NCBI GenBank assembly: GCA_038501625.1
Contig: JAZAYU010000005.1
Coordinates: 11,557,484-11,621,483 of the forward strand
From: Corbicula japonica
Lineage: Eukaryota; Mollusca; Bivalvia; Venerida; Cyrenidae
DNA length: 64,000 bases
Direction of reading: 5' to 3'
The notes beneath the pieces are model-generated. The model was given only the letters and a program-made list of their open reading frames with translations, had not been told where the DNA came from and ran no database searches. The stretch's first letter is position 1. Each line of letters starts with the position of its first letter. Both the position numbers and the translations under genes were made by a program. Shown piece after piece: positions 1 through 15,400 of this stretch.

Positions 1-221
1 ATGTGGAAAGATGAGATCTGAAAAATTAAAACTGTTAACTTACAGTGCAATTTCAATTTATGGACCCCAAATACGGTGTTATACCAAGAGTAAGGTGCAT
101 TTAGAAATATCAACTCTATATATAAATGAATAAGTATTTTGTTGATGATCATATTGTGGAAGATTTATGTGATGATTCCTTGAGTATGTGATAAATATGC
201 AAATGCAATTCATTGACACTT

Positions 222-476
222 AACTCTTTACACCATAGATACACATTTTTTATGCATTTGCAACCAGTGTTAATTCAGATCAGCCGGTACATCTGTGCCT
301 TCTGATCAGGATCTTGACTGTTCACTTTTTATACTGAAATAACCTGAGTTCAATATAAAAAAATAAGTAAAAATTAAAGAATGTAGAAACTGATCAGATG
401 GCACAGATGTGCATGCTGCTCTGGATCTACACTGTTCGCCAATGCTTAAAAGTGAGTATATATGGAGGAAAGGGTT
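222..476. repeat. palindromic MITE, family A
   Basis: About 250 bases bounded by inverted ends of the form aac(c)ctttcctccat / atggaggaaagggtt, with inner inverted halves around gatccagatcagcc and ggctgatctggatc. It lies just upstream of the first CARMIL exon seen. The same family recurs at least fifteen times in the window. Confidence 0.8.
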
Positions 477-499
477 AAAATGATATCTGTGTTTTTTAG

Positions 500-3400
500 C
501 TTGTGTTGACAACAGCCAGCAAATCCTACGCATTTATGACGTTAGAGGCAGACACAGATGAAGTTAACCACATGATCACACACATCGGCACTTCACTGAA
601 GACCATCTTCCCAGCTTTTCCTGTAGAGTAAGTGCTAAATTAATGAAGTGGTCTCCCTGTTATCAACCAAGTTTTATTTGGAAAACATTGGTTATTAGAT
701 TAGGGTATTCGATGGGCAGGCAGGCAAGGGGGCATCCACATTTCATTAAGATTTTGTTTAAGTTCACTTTTTATCTAATAACCATTCAAGTTAGAGCTTT
801 GAAACTTAACATAGTTGTCTGACATCACAAAAGTAATAATCAAGCCAAGTTTCATAACTGTTGACTGTATTTTGTCATAGTTATGCCCCTTTTTCCACTT
901 AAAATTTAAAAAGGAAACCTGGTTTACATGAATTTTGGCGTCTTCTTGGTCTTCAGTTATTAATTGGACGAGTTTGAATATGGGTCACCTGGGGTCAAAA
1001 ACCAGGTCACTGTTACAAAAAATAGAAAAATCTTGTCCAGGCTATAAATTTGTTATTTCTCATTGGATTTTAAAATAACTTGGCTAAAATGTTTACCATG
1101 ACAAGGTGTAGTTTCGCGTACAATACCCATGCCTGTTGGTCCAAGGTCAAGGTCACTGTTACTAAAAATAAAATTTTCTTGTCTGGGCTGTAAATTCCTA
1201 ATGAATGGAGTGATTTCAAAATAACTTTACATAAATGTTCACCTTGACAAGGGGATGTGTTGCTTACAATACCCATGCCGGTAGGTCAAAGGTCAAGGTC
1301 ACTGTTACTTAAAATAGCATTTTCTTTTCCAAGCTGTAGATTTGTTGTTTCTTATTGGATTTTAAAATAACTTGGTGTAAATGTACACCATATCAAGACG
1401 TTGGGTCTCGTACAACACAACTTTGTTGTACTCAGGTGAGTGATAAAGGGCCATCATGGCCCTCTTGTTCATATTACCCACATCATATGTAGTAAGGTCC
1501 ATAACTCTAATAATCATTTTCCAGGATAATCTCCCCAATAATCTTAGAATTTTCTAAAAAAAATGTAATATTTAACTTTATTTAACTATATATTTACTAC
1601 AGACTTGAAACATATGATCCTTTCATCTTTCAAATTATATGCATGCAGTATGCTTTGTCTTCCACAAGCATATTTTTCATTACAAATGTTTATTTATAAC
1701 ATATGTATACCTATTCGATTTCAAAGCTACATTTCGGGGGCATATGTCAATTTCAAGTGACAGCTCTTGTTTTTTATGATAGTCACACAAAATGAAATCA
1801 AATGTTTTGTGTTATAAAAGCAAAAAGGTTTTAACCTTTTCCTCCATAGATACACTTTTATTGCATGTGCAAACAGGATCACTTTTTTATAGATACGGTT
1901 ATTTCTGACCAAAATGCGACCAGTGCTGATATGGGTCTACACTAGTCGCACATGCATAAAAAGGTGTATATATGGAGGAAAGGGTTAAGTGATATGAAAT
2001 AATAGTAGCAGATAGAACGTTTTGCTTTCACCCCAGAATTTGTAACTGTTCTAATTACAGGAGAATAATAAAGAAGATAGATGTGCAGCCACCAGACAGA
2101 TTAAATCTGATGAACGACCTGATCCACACCATAGAACAGAAAGAGACAGGTCCCTGTGGGGGATTTACCCTGATGTACGCCTGTATGTGTGACTTCCATA
2201 ATCTCACATACAGAGATGAAGTGGCATGGGTAAAATTTTTCTACATTTTTCTATTGATCTAAAGGGGTTGGTCCCTGTAGGGGATTTACACTGATGTATG
2301 CTTGTATGTGTGATATCCACAATCCCACATTGGGATGAAGTGGAATGGGTTATTTGTACATTTCATATTTATTTTCTCTTGAACCCAAAAGACAGGTCCC
2401 TGTAGTTGATTTATCCTGATAATGTGCATGTATTTGTGATCTCAAAATCACATACAGGGACAGAGTGGTATGGGTACCAGGGTAAATATTTTATACAATT
2501 TTTTATTGAACAAAAAGAGACAGATCCCTGCGTTTGATTTGCCCAGATCTATGCTTGCATAGGTGACTTCCACAAGGTGGCATGGGTTAAACTTCTCTAT
2601 GGTATTCATGTAAAATTTAATGTATTGTAAAATTATGATGTAGAATTAACTTGAGATCACGATGCAGTGAGACAGTTTATTCACTCTGATTTTCAAATGA
2701 ATACTTGAATTATTCAAAAACAAACTTCATCATAGGCTTTACTTATCAGTTTCAAGTCATTGACATTGTTTTAATGCTCTTTGTTGAGTATTCTACAAAT
2801 TAGACCTTGGATGTTAGTCATGAATAAAGTATTATTTCAAAATGGTGTTGCTCATACTGAACATTTACAATGCAGTACTCCTTTATCTTCATAGGTTTAT
2901 TTTTGATATTGCAGGATGTGGACACTATATATCTCTCCCAAGAGTGCAGGGAGTTAAACCTTAGAGATTTTGACCATCTCAAAGAAAGGTAAGTAGTGAA
3001 GCAGAGTATATACCCAAACTTTTCATGAGTATATGATAACAAAATTGTTAAGGTCATGTGATAATAGCATAAATACACTGAAGCTATCCGAAGCACATGC
3101 TTGGGTAAAATTTGTGAAATTACTAACACAAAAAAGAAATGTTGTAAAATATAAGCATGCTTGTAGACTGCTCCCTGGGTGTAAGGTTTGACCTTAATAT
3201 TAATGTCATGAAACTGGACCACCATTGTGCAATTTCAAAAGTTGCTGAAATAGGTACTGGGCCCAAGATCATAAAACTAAGATTGGAGACCAGTCTCAAT
3301 TCTCAAACATCTTGATGCTTAAGATTTGAGAATGGCCTCCAGATCTTGGGTACTAATAATATAATTACCGTAATTTCAGAGATTTGGTGCCAATTGTGTC

Positions 3401-6400
3401 GGCATTGGTCCATAACACTTGGTTTACAAGTCTTAATGCTAACAATGTGAAATTGGTAAGTATGATAACAAACTGTTAACAGCTGAAGCATCTTTAGGAT
3501 GTATTGAGCATTAAAATATATTTTTAAAAGATATTAGTAAGGCACCCAACCCTCTAATATAACAGGATGACAATTGGGGAACTGAAGAATAAGTCTTATT
3601 AGGTTGAAAGCTAGCATTTTGGAAGAGCCATTTTGTGTTTGAATAACAAGTGTTGATGTGAGTTTAGTCACATCAGTTAGATGTCCTCTGTCAGTGAGTC
3701 ACATCCGTTTTCACACTGGCCAGGGATGCTATCTCCCAAACTACAGCTTACAATCTTTTACTAGTGATTACCATGTGGTCACTTGTTTTTCACAAGTTCA
3801 CTGCCATCCTTTTGTTCTGAAAGCTGTGTTATCACAAATACTTAGAGAAAATTTTATGGTGTAAATATAAGAATTGACTTTAGTTTAAACTTATTTATTT
3901 TACATTGATTGTGAAACAAGTTATTCCAACTTATATTAATCACGCTCGATGACTGCTTCCTGGGTTTCCAACCAGTACTCGCGCTGAATGTGGATTGAGG
4001 AAACTGCAGACGAACCCGATCTTTGGTGGGATTTGAACCTGCAGTCTCCAGATCTGGAGTCTGACACTCTACCCCTAGACCACTGATCTTCCAGAAATGA
4101 ATTAAATTTTTATTTTGTTTATAAGGGTGTGTAAGTCATTTTGTAGTTTAAAGTAAGGACATAGCCTAAATGTTTTAATACCCTCTTTGAATGCAATTAT
4201 ATATTGATTGAACTCTTCACTCAATATTAGTGTAATCTCCATAACTCTGATTTTGAACAAATGAGCCATATTTATTTTCAATGTGATCTTAAAAAAGTAA
4301 ATGATTATTTTTAGATACAAATTCACGAAAATTCTTTTTTATAAGATAGCTTTTTATTTAATAGTCTTGTCCAATTTTTGTTCCTTATTTGTTCCCTTTC
4401 TTTTTCTTCGTTTGAAAGTCTGAACTCATGTTTTGTTCACAGTCTGCTGAAGTGTGCAATGAAATTCTTCGTGTCATGAAAAAGAATGGTGTGATAGAGG
4501 CATTGTTGCTTAGCAACACTGGAATCTCAACGTAAGTGCACCAAGGATGAAGTAAACATTTTATCATCTTAAGAATTCATTTTACAAAATTTACGTTTGT
4601 TTTGAAGAGGCTTTTAGAAAGGTACCATGTACATTAAATTATTATGTTGGAAGTGTTTGCCCAAGATCAGTATTTCCAGTAATTATACTATTGTTTAAAC
4701 TGGAAAACATACAACCCCCCACCCCAGTTCGCCCTGTAAATTGAGTGTAGTGTGTACACTGCAGCTCCACTATATTGTGATCTTCAGTGTCCCAAGATAT
4801 AGCTGAAGTCATGTATCTTGAAAACTACAAAACTGCATGAAGATCGGGGAGTAGTTCAGTACACGATCGATGAACATGGGTTTCATTTGATGTGGAAGGT
4901 TACAACCTGACCCTGGCTATTCTTAATTTGTTTCTTTGCTGTGTTTTTATCAGTGCATCACACAAATTGGTAAATACTACGAAACTCTGCCTACTGCTAT
5001 CTGCCAATTTTTCTGTTCATTCATTCAATACTGTGTAAAGAATTTTTCAATAAATTGAAGGTAACAGGTTAAAATACCTGAAAAGTTTATTGGTCTAAAT
5101 GAAATAATTTCAGTGAGTTGCTTCAACATCAGAGAAAATTGATGAGTGGCATTTTTTTCTTTTTTAAACTTCTAAATATTTGCAAATGGGAAAATTTGCT
5201 TATTTCAACGTTCAGAAGATTTTCTATTTCTTGTCTGAAGGATTACTTAATGTTTCAAAGATTCCCATTTTTCTCAATAAGAAAATTTTCATTACTTGGG
5301 TAAGAACTTTTTTTAACCATTTACTTTATGGATACTGCTAATATCCCATGTGTGAACAGTGTAGATCCAGATCAGCCTGCACATCCATGCTGTCTCATAT
5401 GAATCTACACTTTCACTTTAACATTCAATAAATTAATTCTGGGTTGAAGGTTATAAAGCTGAGCATGGAAACCAGTCTAAAATCTCAAGCATCTGATTGG
5501 CTGAAATGGCGACTGGTCGCCATTTCAGCCAATCAGATGCTTGAGATTTGAGACTGGTTTCCATGCTCAGCTTTATAACCTTGGGCACAGACTACACAGA
5601 TGTGCTCAAGGGTTGCACTGAGATATAAACTGTATTAATGTAGTAAAGCATTAAAAAATCTCTTTGCACATTTGTAACTAATTTGTCACTAAATTTGTAA
5701 ATTTTCTTGAACAATACAAGAAGCCTTGACCTGGTTATAATTACAGTTTACAGATACCACTTACTATTAAGGAAACAAATCACTATGGCAGAAACAATAC
5801 GAGTCCTTATTGTGCATGGACTCCATATATGGACAAAGTTAAACTAATTGTCAGATATAGAGATATATTTTCAACCCGTTTCTGTCTAAATATAGAAATA
5901 TTGGGAAAACTAAGCAAATCCAAATATATTGAAAGAAATTAGAAACGCAACTTCTTTAAACACAAAATTCATTTCGTCAGTTGCGAAGTTGCGTTTCTTA
6001 TTTCTTTAAGTATATTATATAAAGTGAAATAAATTAGAAACGCAACTTCTTTAAAAACGAAATAAATTTAATCAGTTGCGAAGTTGCATTTCTAGTTTCT
6101 TTAAGTATATATTGTGATAGCCTTATCCCTTTACTCCATATATTGTTGCTTTAGTGCAATAACGATCTCCTTCATATTTCAATGAATGCTACTTATACCG
6201 TTATTTCACTAAGGTGACAGTATGTGTATTTTAAGCATGTGCATCTAGTGTAGATCCAGATCAGCCATCACATCTGTGCTATCTAATCTGGATCTTAACT
6301 GGTCACATCTTTGTCAGAAATAACCTAATGAATCAATAAGCAAACATTTTATATCCTTATCAGATGGCACAGACGTTTCAGCTGATCTGGATCTACATCT

Positions 6401-9400
6401 TTTGCCTATGTAAAGGCATATCTGTGGAGTAAAGGGTTAAGGCAAAGAAAGCTGTATGGAGTATAAAACATTATCAGTGTTGTCTGAAATAAAGTATCAT
6501 TAGGGATTAATAACTTGTTTTCCATCATGTTTCCAACATTTCCCTATTCTTCTAAAATTATATTAGTTCATAATTATCCTTCATGAACCAAGAGAGGAAA
6601 AACATAAATTGTTAGTATAGAAACAATTATGATCGTTTAAGAAAAGAAGTTCAGTTTATCAATTCTAATATTTTTGTGTCACTCTTTCAAAGAAAAGACA
6701 ATTCATAGAAATTGCCTTGTGCATCTGTCTGTTGGTCCATCTGTCAATCATGAATACTTAATGTTGGCCATTAATTTGCTATTTGTTAAGGGATTGCCAC
6801 ACTCCTCCCAACTTTGTTCATCGATAAAAAGAAAATTATCAAAATCTCAAAAACGGCACTTTGCACAAATGTATGTTATTAATGTATCTTTATTTTGCAG
6901 ATGGTAAGACACGTTAGAAGAGTAAAGAAAAATAGCGAGATATAAAAATTCCCTAAACTTCTATTTACATAAATTCACAAAAACTAAACAACACAAAACA
7001 GCATTTTAAATGCCCACATGAGTAATACGATACTGACAACAATTTATTGTGTCCTCGTGACTTACATATGTAAACTTTACGAGATATTAGTAAAAGTGTG
7101 TTTGACCTTCAATTTTCTGGACGCTTCCTGGTCGCGTAAACAGATGACAATCACTGATTTCTCTTTTAGAAGTTGACAATTCTTTACAAAGTACACAACA
7201 TTTTCTTGTCAGTATCATTGTGCTCACTTGGGAAATTAAAATTATGTTTTGTACCGCTTAGTTTTTGTGAATTTATGTAAATAGAATTTTAAGGGATTTT
7301 TAGGTCTAGTTTTTTTTTCCTTACCTTTCTAACGTGTCTTACTGTATGCAAAATACAGATACAGAAGTAAAATTCATGTGTGCAAAGTTTCATTAAACGG
7401 CATTTTGCCATTATTGAGATTTTGATAATTTTCTTTTTATCGATGAACAAAGTTGGGAGGAGTGTGGCAATCCCTTAATATTTCTTCATCAAACTTTCAA
7501 ATAAAATTGCTTCTTACAACAATTGTGATGATGCCAAAATCTTTAGAATAAAGTCACATTTAAGGACTAGATTGTAGTGTCACATTAATATTGTTAAGAT
7601 TATATGTGTATGTATTAAGCCATATGATAACTCTTACATATATTTTAATAAAAAAATTGTAAGTGAAATTACACAATGAATTACTCTGACAGAAATAAGT
7701 TCTGGCCATCTGCGGGAGATGTGTAAGTGTACATGTACTTGTTGCTTGCTTTGTTATTTTATTGCAACTATTCCATTTTAATAGATTTGAAGCATTAGAC
7801 TGGCTTGAGGATTCCACTAGCCCTTATGTGTTATTTACAAAACCGTTGCCGATGGTTGCCTAAGTTGAAATTACGAACTAATTGAGCTAGATAAATGGCT
7901 GCATGAATTTCAACTTAAATTTACCTAATGCTAAATCAGTGAGGTGAAATAAAAAATAAATGTATTATTGAGAAAAGTGCAAGAAACAGTATCCATCATG
8001 CATGCTAGGTTCAGCTCTTATTGGCTGAGCATCATGACCCTCCCAAAAAGAGTGTACTTGGGCCTGATTCCCTGATCCAAACCTGGCATGTAGTCCGTCA
8101 CCAGCAAGGGATGTCATCTCTACTCAATGGGATATGGCTGTTATTCGCCAGTGTAGTACTTCTGTGCTGTCTGATCAGGATCGACACTGTTAGCTTCTTA
8201 ATTCATTAGGTAATTTCTGACCAAACAGAAGCAAACAGTGTAGATCCCAATTCAGACATCATGGATATGCCAGATGATCTGGATCTACAACATTCACACA
8301 TATGATAAAATCTATACATTTGGAGTAAAAATGTTATTAAGTCTTACTCCTTTGCTCCATGGATATACAGTCGAACCTGTCTTTAGCAGCCACCAACGGG
8401 AGTGACAAAAAGTGGCTGCTGAAGACAGGTGGCTGTTACAGACAGTAAAAAATTAGAACAAAATGTCAGTTTAGGTCATATTCAAACTGGCTGTTTAAGA
8501 CAGGTGGTTGCTATAAATTTGCAGGTGGCTGCTAAGGCAGGTTTCACTGAAGCTAATATCACAAGTGTGATAAGTGAAGATCTTGGCCCAAGATCATAAA
8601 ACTAAAGCTGGAGACCAGACTCAAATCTCAAGCTGGTCGCCATTTAAGCCAGTCAGACTTGAGATTTGAGTCTGGTCTCCAATCTCAGTTTTATAGTCTG
8701 GATCTACACTATACACTTCCTGGATGGAAAAAATAGGAAAGAGTGTTGTTCCAGATCAGACTGCTAGCATGTATAGGCAGATCTGGATCAACACTGGTCG
8801 CAAGTGGGGTAAAACCGTAACTTTAGAGTAAATGACAAATAGTATTCAGTTGCTTTGTCAGAAAATATCACGTATAGCACATAACCTATGTCATGAGTAA
8901 CTATGTCTTTGGACAGCTGAGACTATATTTTCCGAATTTTTAAAAATTTTTGTTGGCATGAAATGTTGAGGTTTTCAGTAATTTGTCATAATGCATTGTT
9001 TATTGTTTATAATCAGATTTGCATACCAGTCTTTCAATCGACCTGTGAAATCCACAAAAATTAAATCATCCAAAACAATAATTACTTAATTATGTAAAAT
9101 GGCTACGACTGGAGTAAAAAAATATAAAAATGTCATGTTTTTCCGAAATATTTGAAATTCTGAAAAATTTAAGATATCTCTTAACTCCATAATAATTATA
9201 CAGCGCCCAAGATCATAAAACTAAATATGGAGATCAGTCTCAAATCTCAAGCATCTGATTGGCTGAAATGGCGACCAGTCGCCATTTCAGCCAATCAGAT
9301 CCTTGAGATTTGAGACTTATCTCAAAACTTAGTTTTATGATCTTGGGTCCAGGTTTTGTTGGGTGTGCGAACAGTGTAGACCCAGATGAGCTGGGACATC

Positions 9401-12400
9401 CGTGCTGTTTAATCAGGATCTACACTGTTCATTTTTGGTCAGAAGTAACTAATAATGAATATAAGGCAAACAGCGTAGATCCATATCAGATGAAGCAGAC
9501 ATGCTGGCTTATATGGATCTACCCTGTTCACCAACTCGATAACAGCCATATCCCATGGATGAACTGGTTATGTCTCAGTGATTGATAGACTTTGACAGGC
9601 ATGTATTTTTTCATGCCTTTTAACTAACTAATTATTATTTTCTCTGCTACTGGGACAGGGTATCAGTATACAAGCAATTCACTAAACATTGTAATCAGAT
9701 TTTTCAACATTTTATAGTACATGTACTGCAATAACCAATATTCTTGCATACCAGATCAGGTCATCCAGTATTTTCACCCGTATAGGAAATTTCGATCCTA
9801 CACCGCCCATGTAGAATGAGTCACGCACCTTATATGACGTCACGACGTCTTGCACAGTTATGAATGAACGATGGAATGTCTCGTATATCCCTCCGCTACT
9901 ATAAAAAAGTAGTGCAAAGAAAAATTTACAGGAAAAAAAAAATTCGCAAAACAAATACGGTATGCAAGAAAAAGTATCATTCACTTTTGTTGGGTAAAGA
10001 TCGCGTGATCTGGCTCTCGTGAAATATGCACTTAGGCGGTAACTTGGCAGAGCCTCATTAACGCCCTTGTGACCAACACACGTGAATGATACTTATAATA
10101 TATTCCTGCTGTTAAAGAAGGCATCTACATAATGTGGAATATGTATCTTTACATATAATGTTCATTTTCTTCACATCAAATGCACGAATTAAAAGCCTCA
10201 CCAAACAACCGAGTGAAACTAATACCTTGAAATTGCTATAACCTTTTACAAGTGCAAGCTGTTCATTGAAGCTTCCGCATGAAATTAGTCCCAGAACAAT
10301 GAAATTACACTTAGTTCTCAGATGTAAAATATGTAGTTACAGTTACCATTTGTCTTCATTCTTTAATTCATGGATATGATTTATATCCTATCTGTGACCA
10401 GCATAAATCCAGATCAGCCTGTGCATCATGATAATAATCCACAGTACGATGCGCCAGCTGATCTGGATCTACACTGGTCTCACACACATAAATATGCAGA
10501 GTAAAGGGTTAACTGAAAATAGGTGGTCTTCAAAAAAGTTTGTAAATGGTATCAGACTTGATATAAAAAAACTTACAAAACAATAGTGACTATAATCTAT
10601 AGGAAACAAATTCCCTACTCTGTAAATGTATCATGTAGGTATTTGCATGGTGTATTAACTGGATATTCATGTATTTCAGAGAGTTTATAAAGAAGCTGTC
10701 CACACTCTCCATGACAGACACTCAACTCCATAAACTAGATCTGTCCAACAATGCCATTGATGATCTTGGTAAGCAAGTCAGAAGGGTAAATTGAACCTTC
10801 CTCTTACTGTATGTCTCACATGGGCAAACGGTGTAGAATCTGATCAGCCAGCATCTATGCAGGCTGAGCTGGATCTATTCTGATCACACTGAATTGATGA
10901 CAAGATTGTATGGATGTGCAGGCTGATTTTGATATACTCTGTAAGCCCATTAGATTTCAGTCATTCTCTTCGTAAAGTGGTCTCTTCGTCGGTGCTAAAT
11001 ATAGGTGCATTATATTTAGCCACTTAAAAGTTTTGTTAACTATAATTTGACAATATCATTGAAAATCCCGTCTATAAGAAAGAATTCGATCAGACCTTTT
11101 GTGTTCTGTTAGAGATTTTATATATTGGAGTCTATATAAACAAATATGATTTTTCAATAGTATATTCTTAAGTTTAGGGCTGGGGCTTTAAATATCAAGG
11201 ACATTTATTCATCTTGGGTTCTGACTACAAATACTCTGAAACTGAATGAATGTAGATCAAGACTTAATTTAAGACGTTGCTTCTTTAATCAACATATTAT
11301 CACCAAACGAAATTGTTGCAACTGCAGCTTTAACATTTTTTGGACAGACACTTTCAATGAATTAATGGGGTTTCCATTACTCGGTCACTTTATCCCTAGC
11401 CCATACTAAGAAGGCATGGATGGTTCGTCAACAGCTATAACAAGTAAACGAAAATTATTAAACAGTGTCTGCTTCGTCACTCTACATTTCTTTGTTATAT
11501 ATATAAAAACTTTTCCATCAATGCTGTTTGTCTTTTTTAAGGATATTTCTTGTTTAAAATCAATTGGAAAACAGATTCTTTTACCTTAGATTAATAACAC
11601 TTGGGTACATTCTGGATTGACAACTAGCACTTGTGTTGCTTGTGGATTGTGATAATTGCACGAAATCTATACCTGATAGTAGGATTCGAACTTGCCATAT
11701 CAAATGCTGCAAACTGTGGACCAAGGTTTGGCTACCAGAAAGTATATTAAATAAAAAATATTTACAAACAGGATAAAGAATAAATTCACAAAAAATATCA
11801 GCCTGTGAAAATTTCCACATTCTCCAAGTTTAGTTTTATCATTTCCTCCAGTATCAGGTATTTTTGCTGCTGAAAGATCAAGACACTGATGATTGATTAT
11901 AGAAAATAATGTTAGATGTCCAACGAATTTACAGGCAAAAGACATCAATAGGGCCGTCTTGTTTGTGTAATGAAGCTAATGTTGATTGAACATTAAATGT
12001 ATGGTTTGAAAATTTTATTTAGGTGCTGAACATATATTTGGAGCATTAAGCAGCCGAGGTCGGAGATTCACATGGTTGGACTTGTCCAAGACAAAAGTCA
12101 CATCGAAAGGTCTGAACAGGATATCTGAAGCTATGAACAGAAGCCCGCATGTGTTCAGTTGTGTTCAAACTCTCATACTTAATGGTCTTACCTCAGGGAA
12201 CAAAATAGACGATTTACAGGTAAATAGTCCAGGCATATCAACGAAAAAATGTTGGGAATAGAGGCCTAAAGATTGATTGGTCAGCTTATTTGCGATGATT
12301 TCAACTTCAACCTTTTACTGCAAAGATACAACTTTTATCGCAGTCTTCTTATCAGGATCTAGATCAATTCATTAGGGTATTTCTGAATAGGTAGCAGCCA

Positions 12401-15400
12401 GTGTAGATCCACAGGAACCTGAATTTCTTTCAATAATCACCCCGATCCCACTTATATGTCGTTTGACCCTATATACATATATAATAAACACAAGGAATGC
12501 AACGGATTTGTACCCCACCCACTAACACGTGATAAGAATTTTCCAGCTACAGCCTTGACTTGGAGTTTTTGCTGGTCAAACATTTGAACAAAATAAAAAC
12601 CCATTATTAGCAATCATAGTGCTTCAATAAAAGTCATTCTGGAATTGGCTGTCAAACAGATTTTCGGATTTATCGAGTATTATGTTAACCAGGATTACTC
12701 CATTTATTTGACTGATACAGCTTATATCGTATATGCTATATACAAAATATAAGTAACACATAGTTTTATAATTCCATAGTTTTATTAATACAAGATGACT
12801 TCTTGCTAAAAACTAAATTAACATTCTGAAAATCTGCTTAAGAGGGATAAATGTAGATGATTTTTTTGCAATTTTTATCCTGAATGAAACATAGTACAGA
12901 AAATCATTTATAAATGGGCCAGTCTCTGCCATAATGAACCAAAATGAACTTGTTAATATGCATTGTTTTATATCCCTTAACAGTAAATATTAAATTATAG
13001 GTTGAAAACGAACTTGCTAACTTCCCGCTCAGTCAAATAAACACTTATTCTAATAATCAGAACTGGTATCATTCATATTCAAATTAACAAGCATTTTATG
13101 AAAGTAAGGATAGTAGGACTAAGCACCCAAAATTTTAAAAATTCCAAAAGGGTCATTTTCTCAGAGACTTGCCCAAATGCTAATTGGGAGTTAATTAAAC
13201 ATTTGAAGAAAGAAATGTCAGGCTTCTTTAATTGAATTGCTTATCCATTCCCATTTTGAAACTTCGAGTTAAGTTACACACATTCCGTTTCTGTGGTATC
13301 AATTTATTTCTCAGGGATCAACTTTTGGTACATAAAATATGAACAACATTTTTGTTCAGGCTGTTTATTACCTAAGCTTGAGACCCACCTGTAAGTAAAA
13401 CATTTGGATAAAGGCCATGTGGTATTTGTCCCACAGCTGATTTAAAGAACAAATTTACATGCAATCAAAGACCACCTGCCTTCAAAGATCACATTGGGGA
13501 TCTGGGTTTTCCCCTGAGTGGTCTTTGAAGACAGGTTTGACTGTATTCTCATAAAATTAAATATTCAATAGATTTAGTTTGCTGAGCTGAAGGTTATAAA
13601 ACTGAGTTTGGAAACCTGTCTCAAATCTCAAGCATCTGATTGGCTGAAATGGTGACTGGTCGCCATTTCAGCCAATCAGATGCTTGAGATTTGAGACTGG
13701 TTTCCATGCTCAGTTTTATAACCTTGGGCACTGAGGTTTGATTTTGTGCACTTTCCCTGTTGTAAAATACGAAAAATTAAATCCTGAAAAATACATTGAT
13801 ACCACTGTACATTACATGAATGAAATTTCATTAAGTCACCTTGACTGTTTTTAGTAATTACACCTTTTCACTGCATCTCATAAAATTTCGAAGCATGTAG
13901 CAGTATGCATACTATTCAACCTCATTATTTCATAATAGTGTCATCTGTCTGAACCCTTTCCTCCATGAATAAGCATTTTAACGCATGTACGACCAGTGTA
14001 TATCCAGATCAGCCGGCACAATTATGCCGTCTGATCAGGATCTGCACTGGTCACATTTAGGTTAGAAATAACCTAACAAATCAAACAGTTAACAGTGCAG
14101 ATCCTAATCACACGGCATGAATGTGCGGGCTGATCTGGATCTACACTGTTCCTCCATGCAGAAAAGGTGTGTCTATGGAGGAAAGGGATAAAGTTAAACT
14201 TGTGAAGTCATTGAATTACAGTATGGTTTGAAGTAGCAACTTAATCACTTAATGGTGTAAGCAATTCATGTACAGTAAGACCTCTCATCAAGACCATCTC
14301 TAAATTAAAACCACCTCGATAATAAGACCACTTTTAAGGTGAACCATTTAGCAGTTCTGCACTATTTTCTTCCCCAAAATTAACACCACCCGACTATTTA
14401 GACCACATTTTCCCAGTCCCAAAGATGTTCTTAATAGCGAGGTTTCACTGTAATACAATGCAAATACACAAAAATATCAATGTACAGACAATAACATTAA
14501 AGATAATGGAAAATAAAAATCTTAACAGTATTCTGTAAGCAATGTAAAATATAATATAGTTATTTGGTTTCTTGACAGGGAATGTGAGGATATATTGCCG
14601 GTCTGGGTGTCATATAACCCGAGCCGCAGGTGAGGGATAATATGACACCCAGACCGGCAATATATCCTCACATACTCTTTCAAGGAACCAAATAATTGTT
14701 TAATTATACTGCAAAGACTTTTTCAGACAAAAATAATAAGAAAAAATTGATTTTCATTTATTTCACTTATTTAATGGCGAACATGTTAATTCCCCTCTGA
14801 GAACCTCAATAATTACATGCCTGACTTCATTAATTTACCTGCATGACGTCTCTTCTATAGAAATTAAATGGACTATCGATTTGATTTTTATTTACAAAAT
14901 TTTAGAATAATATGACCGATTTCAATGTTAAAAAACATAACACAAATATTTTCTGTAACAATTTAAGTAAACCCTATGCATACCACTTAATAATTTACAA
15001 GATCGGCTTGAAATTATGCATTTTTATATAATTCAAAACAAAATAGCGGAGGACAACAAAAGGTGAGAGGGCAGAGAGGGAAATTAAGGCATGTGAGTTC
15101 ATATCTATGGCCGATCCGTAAATACGGATATACATCAACGGCAAATTATCCAATCAAATTCAAGCAAATTTCTTTGCAGTATAATATAAAGTTCTAAAGC
15201 ATTACTTCTGTACAAACATACATATACAATCACAAAACTGCAACCAATGTGTTGTAACCCTTTACTCCACATGTATGCAATTTAAGGCAGATGCAACCAG
15301 TGTATATCCAGATCATCTGGCACATCTGTGCCTTCTGATCTGGATATGCACTTGTCACATCTTGTTCAGAATTAATCTAATGAATCAAAAAGTGAACCAT

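Noticed and set aside
3941..4093. A working tRNA gene
   Set aside because: Good A and B boxes but no closing acceptor stem and a long non-tRNA tail, so it was called a SINE.
11590..11715. Second tRNA-derived SINE (gaacttgcc, tggtagccaa on the minus strand)
   Set aside because: The B box has a mismatch and no clear tail; too weak to list.
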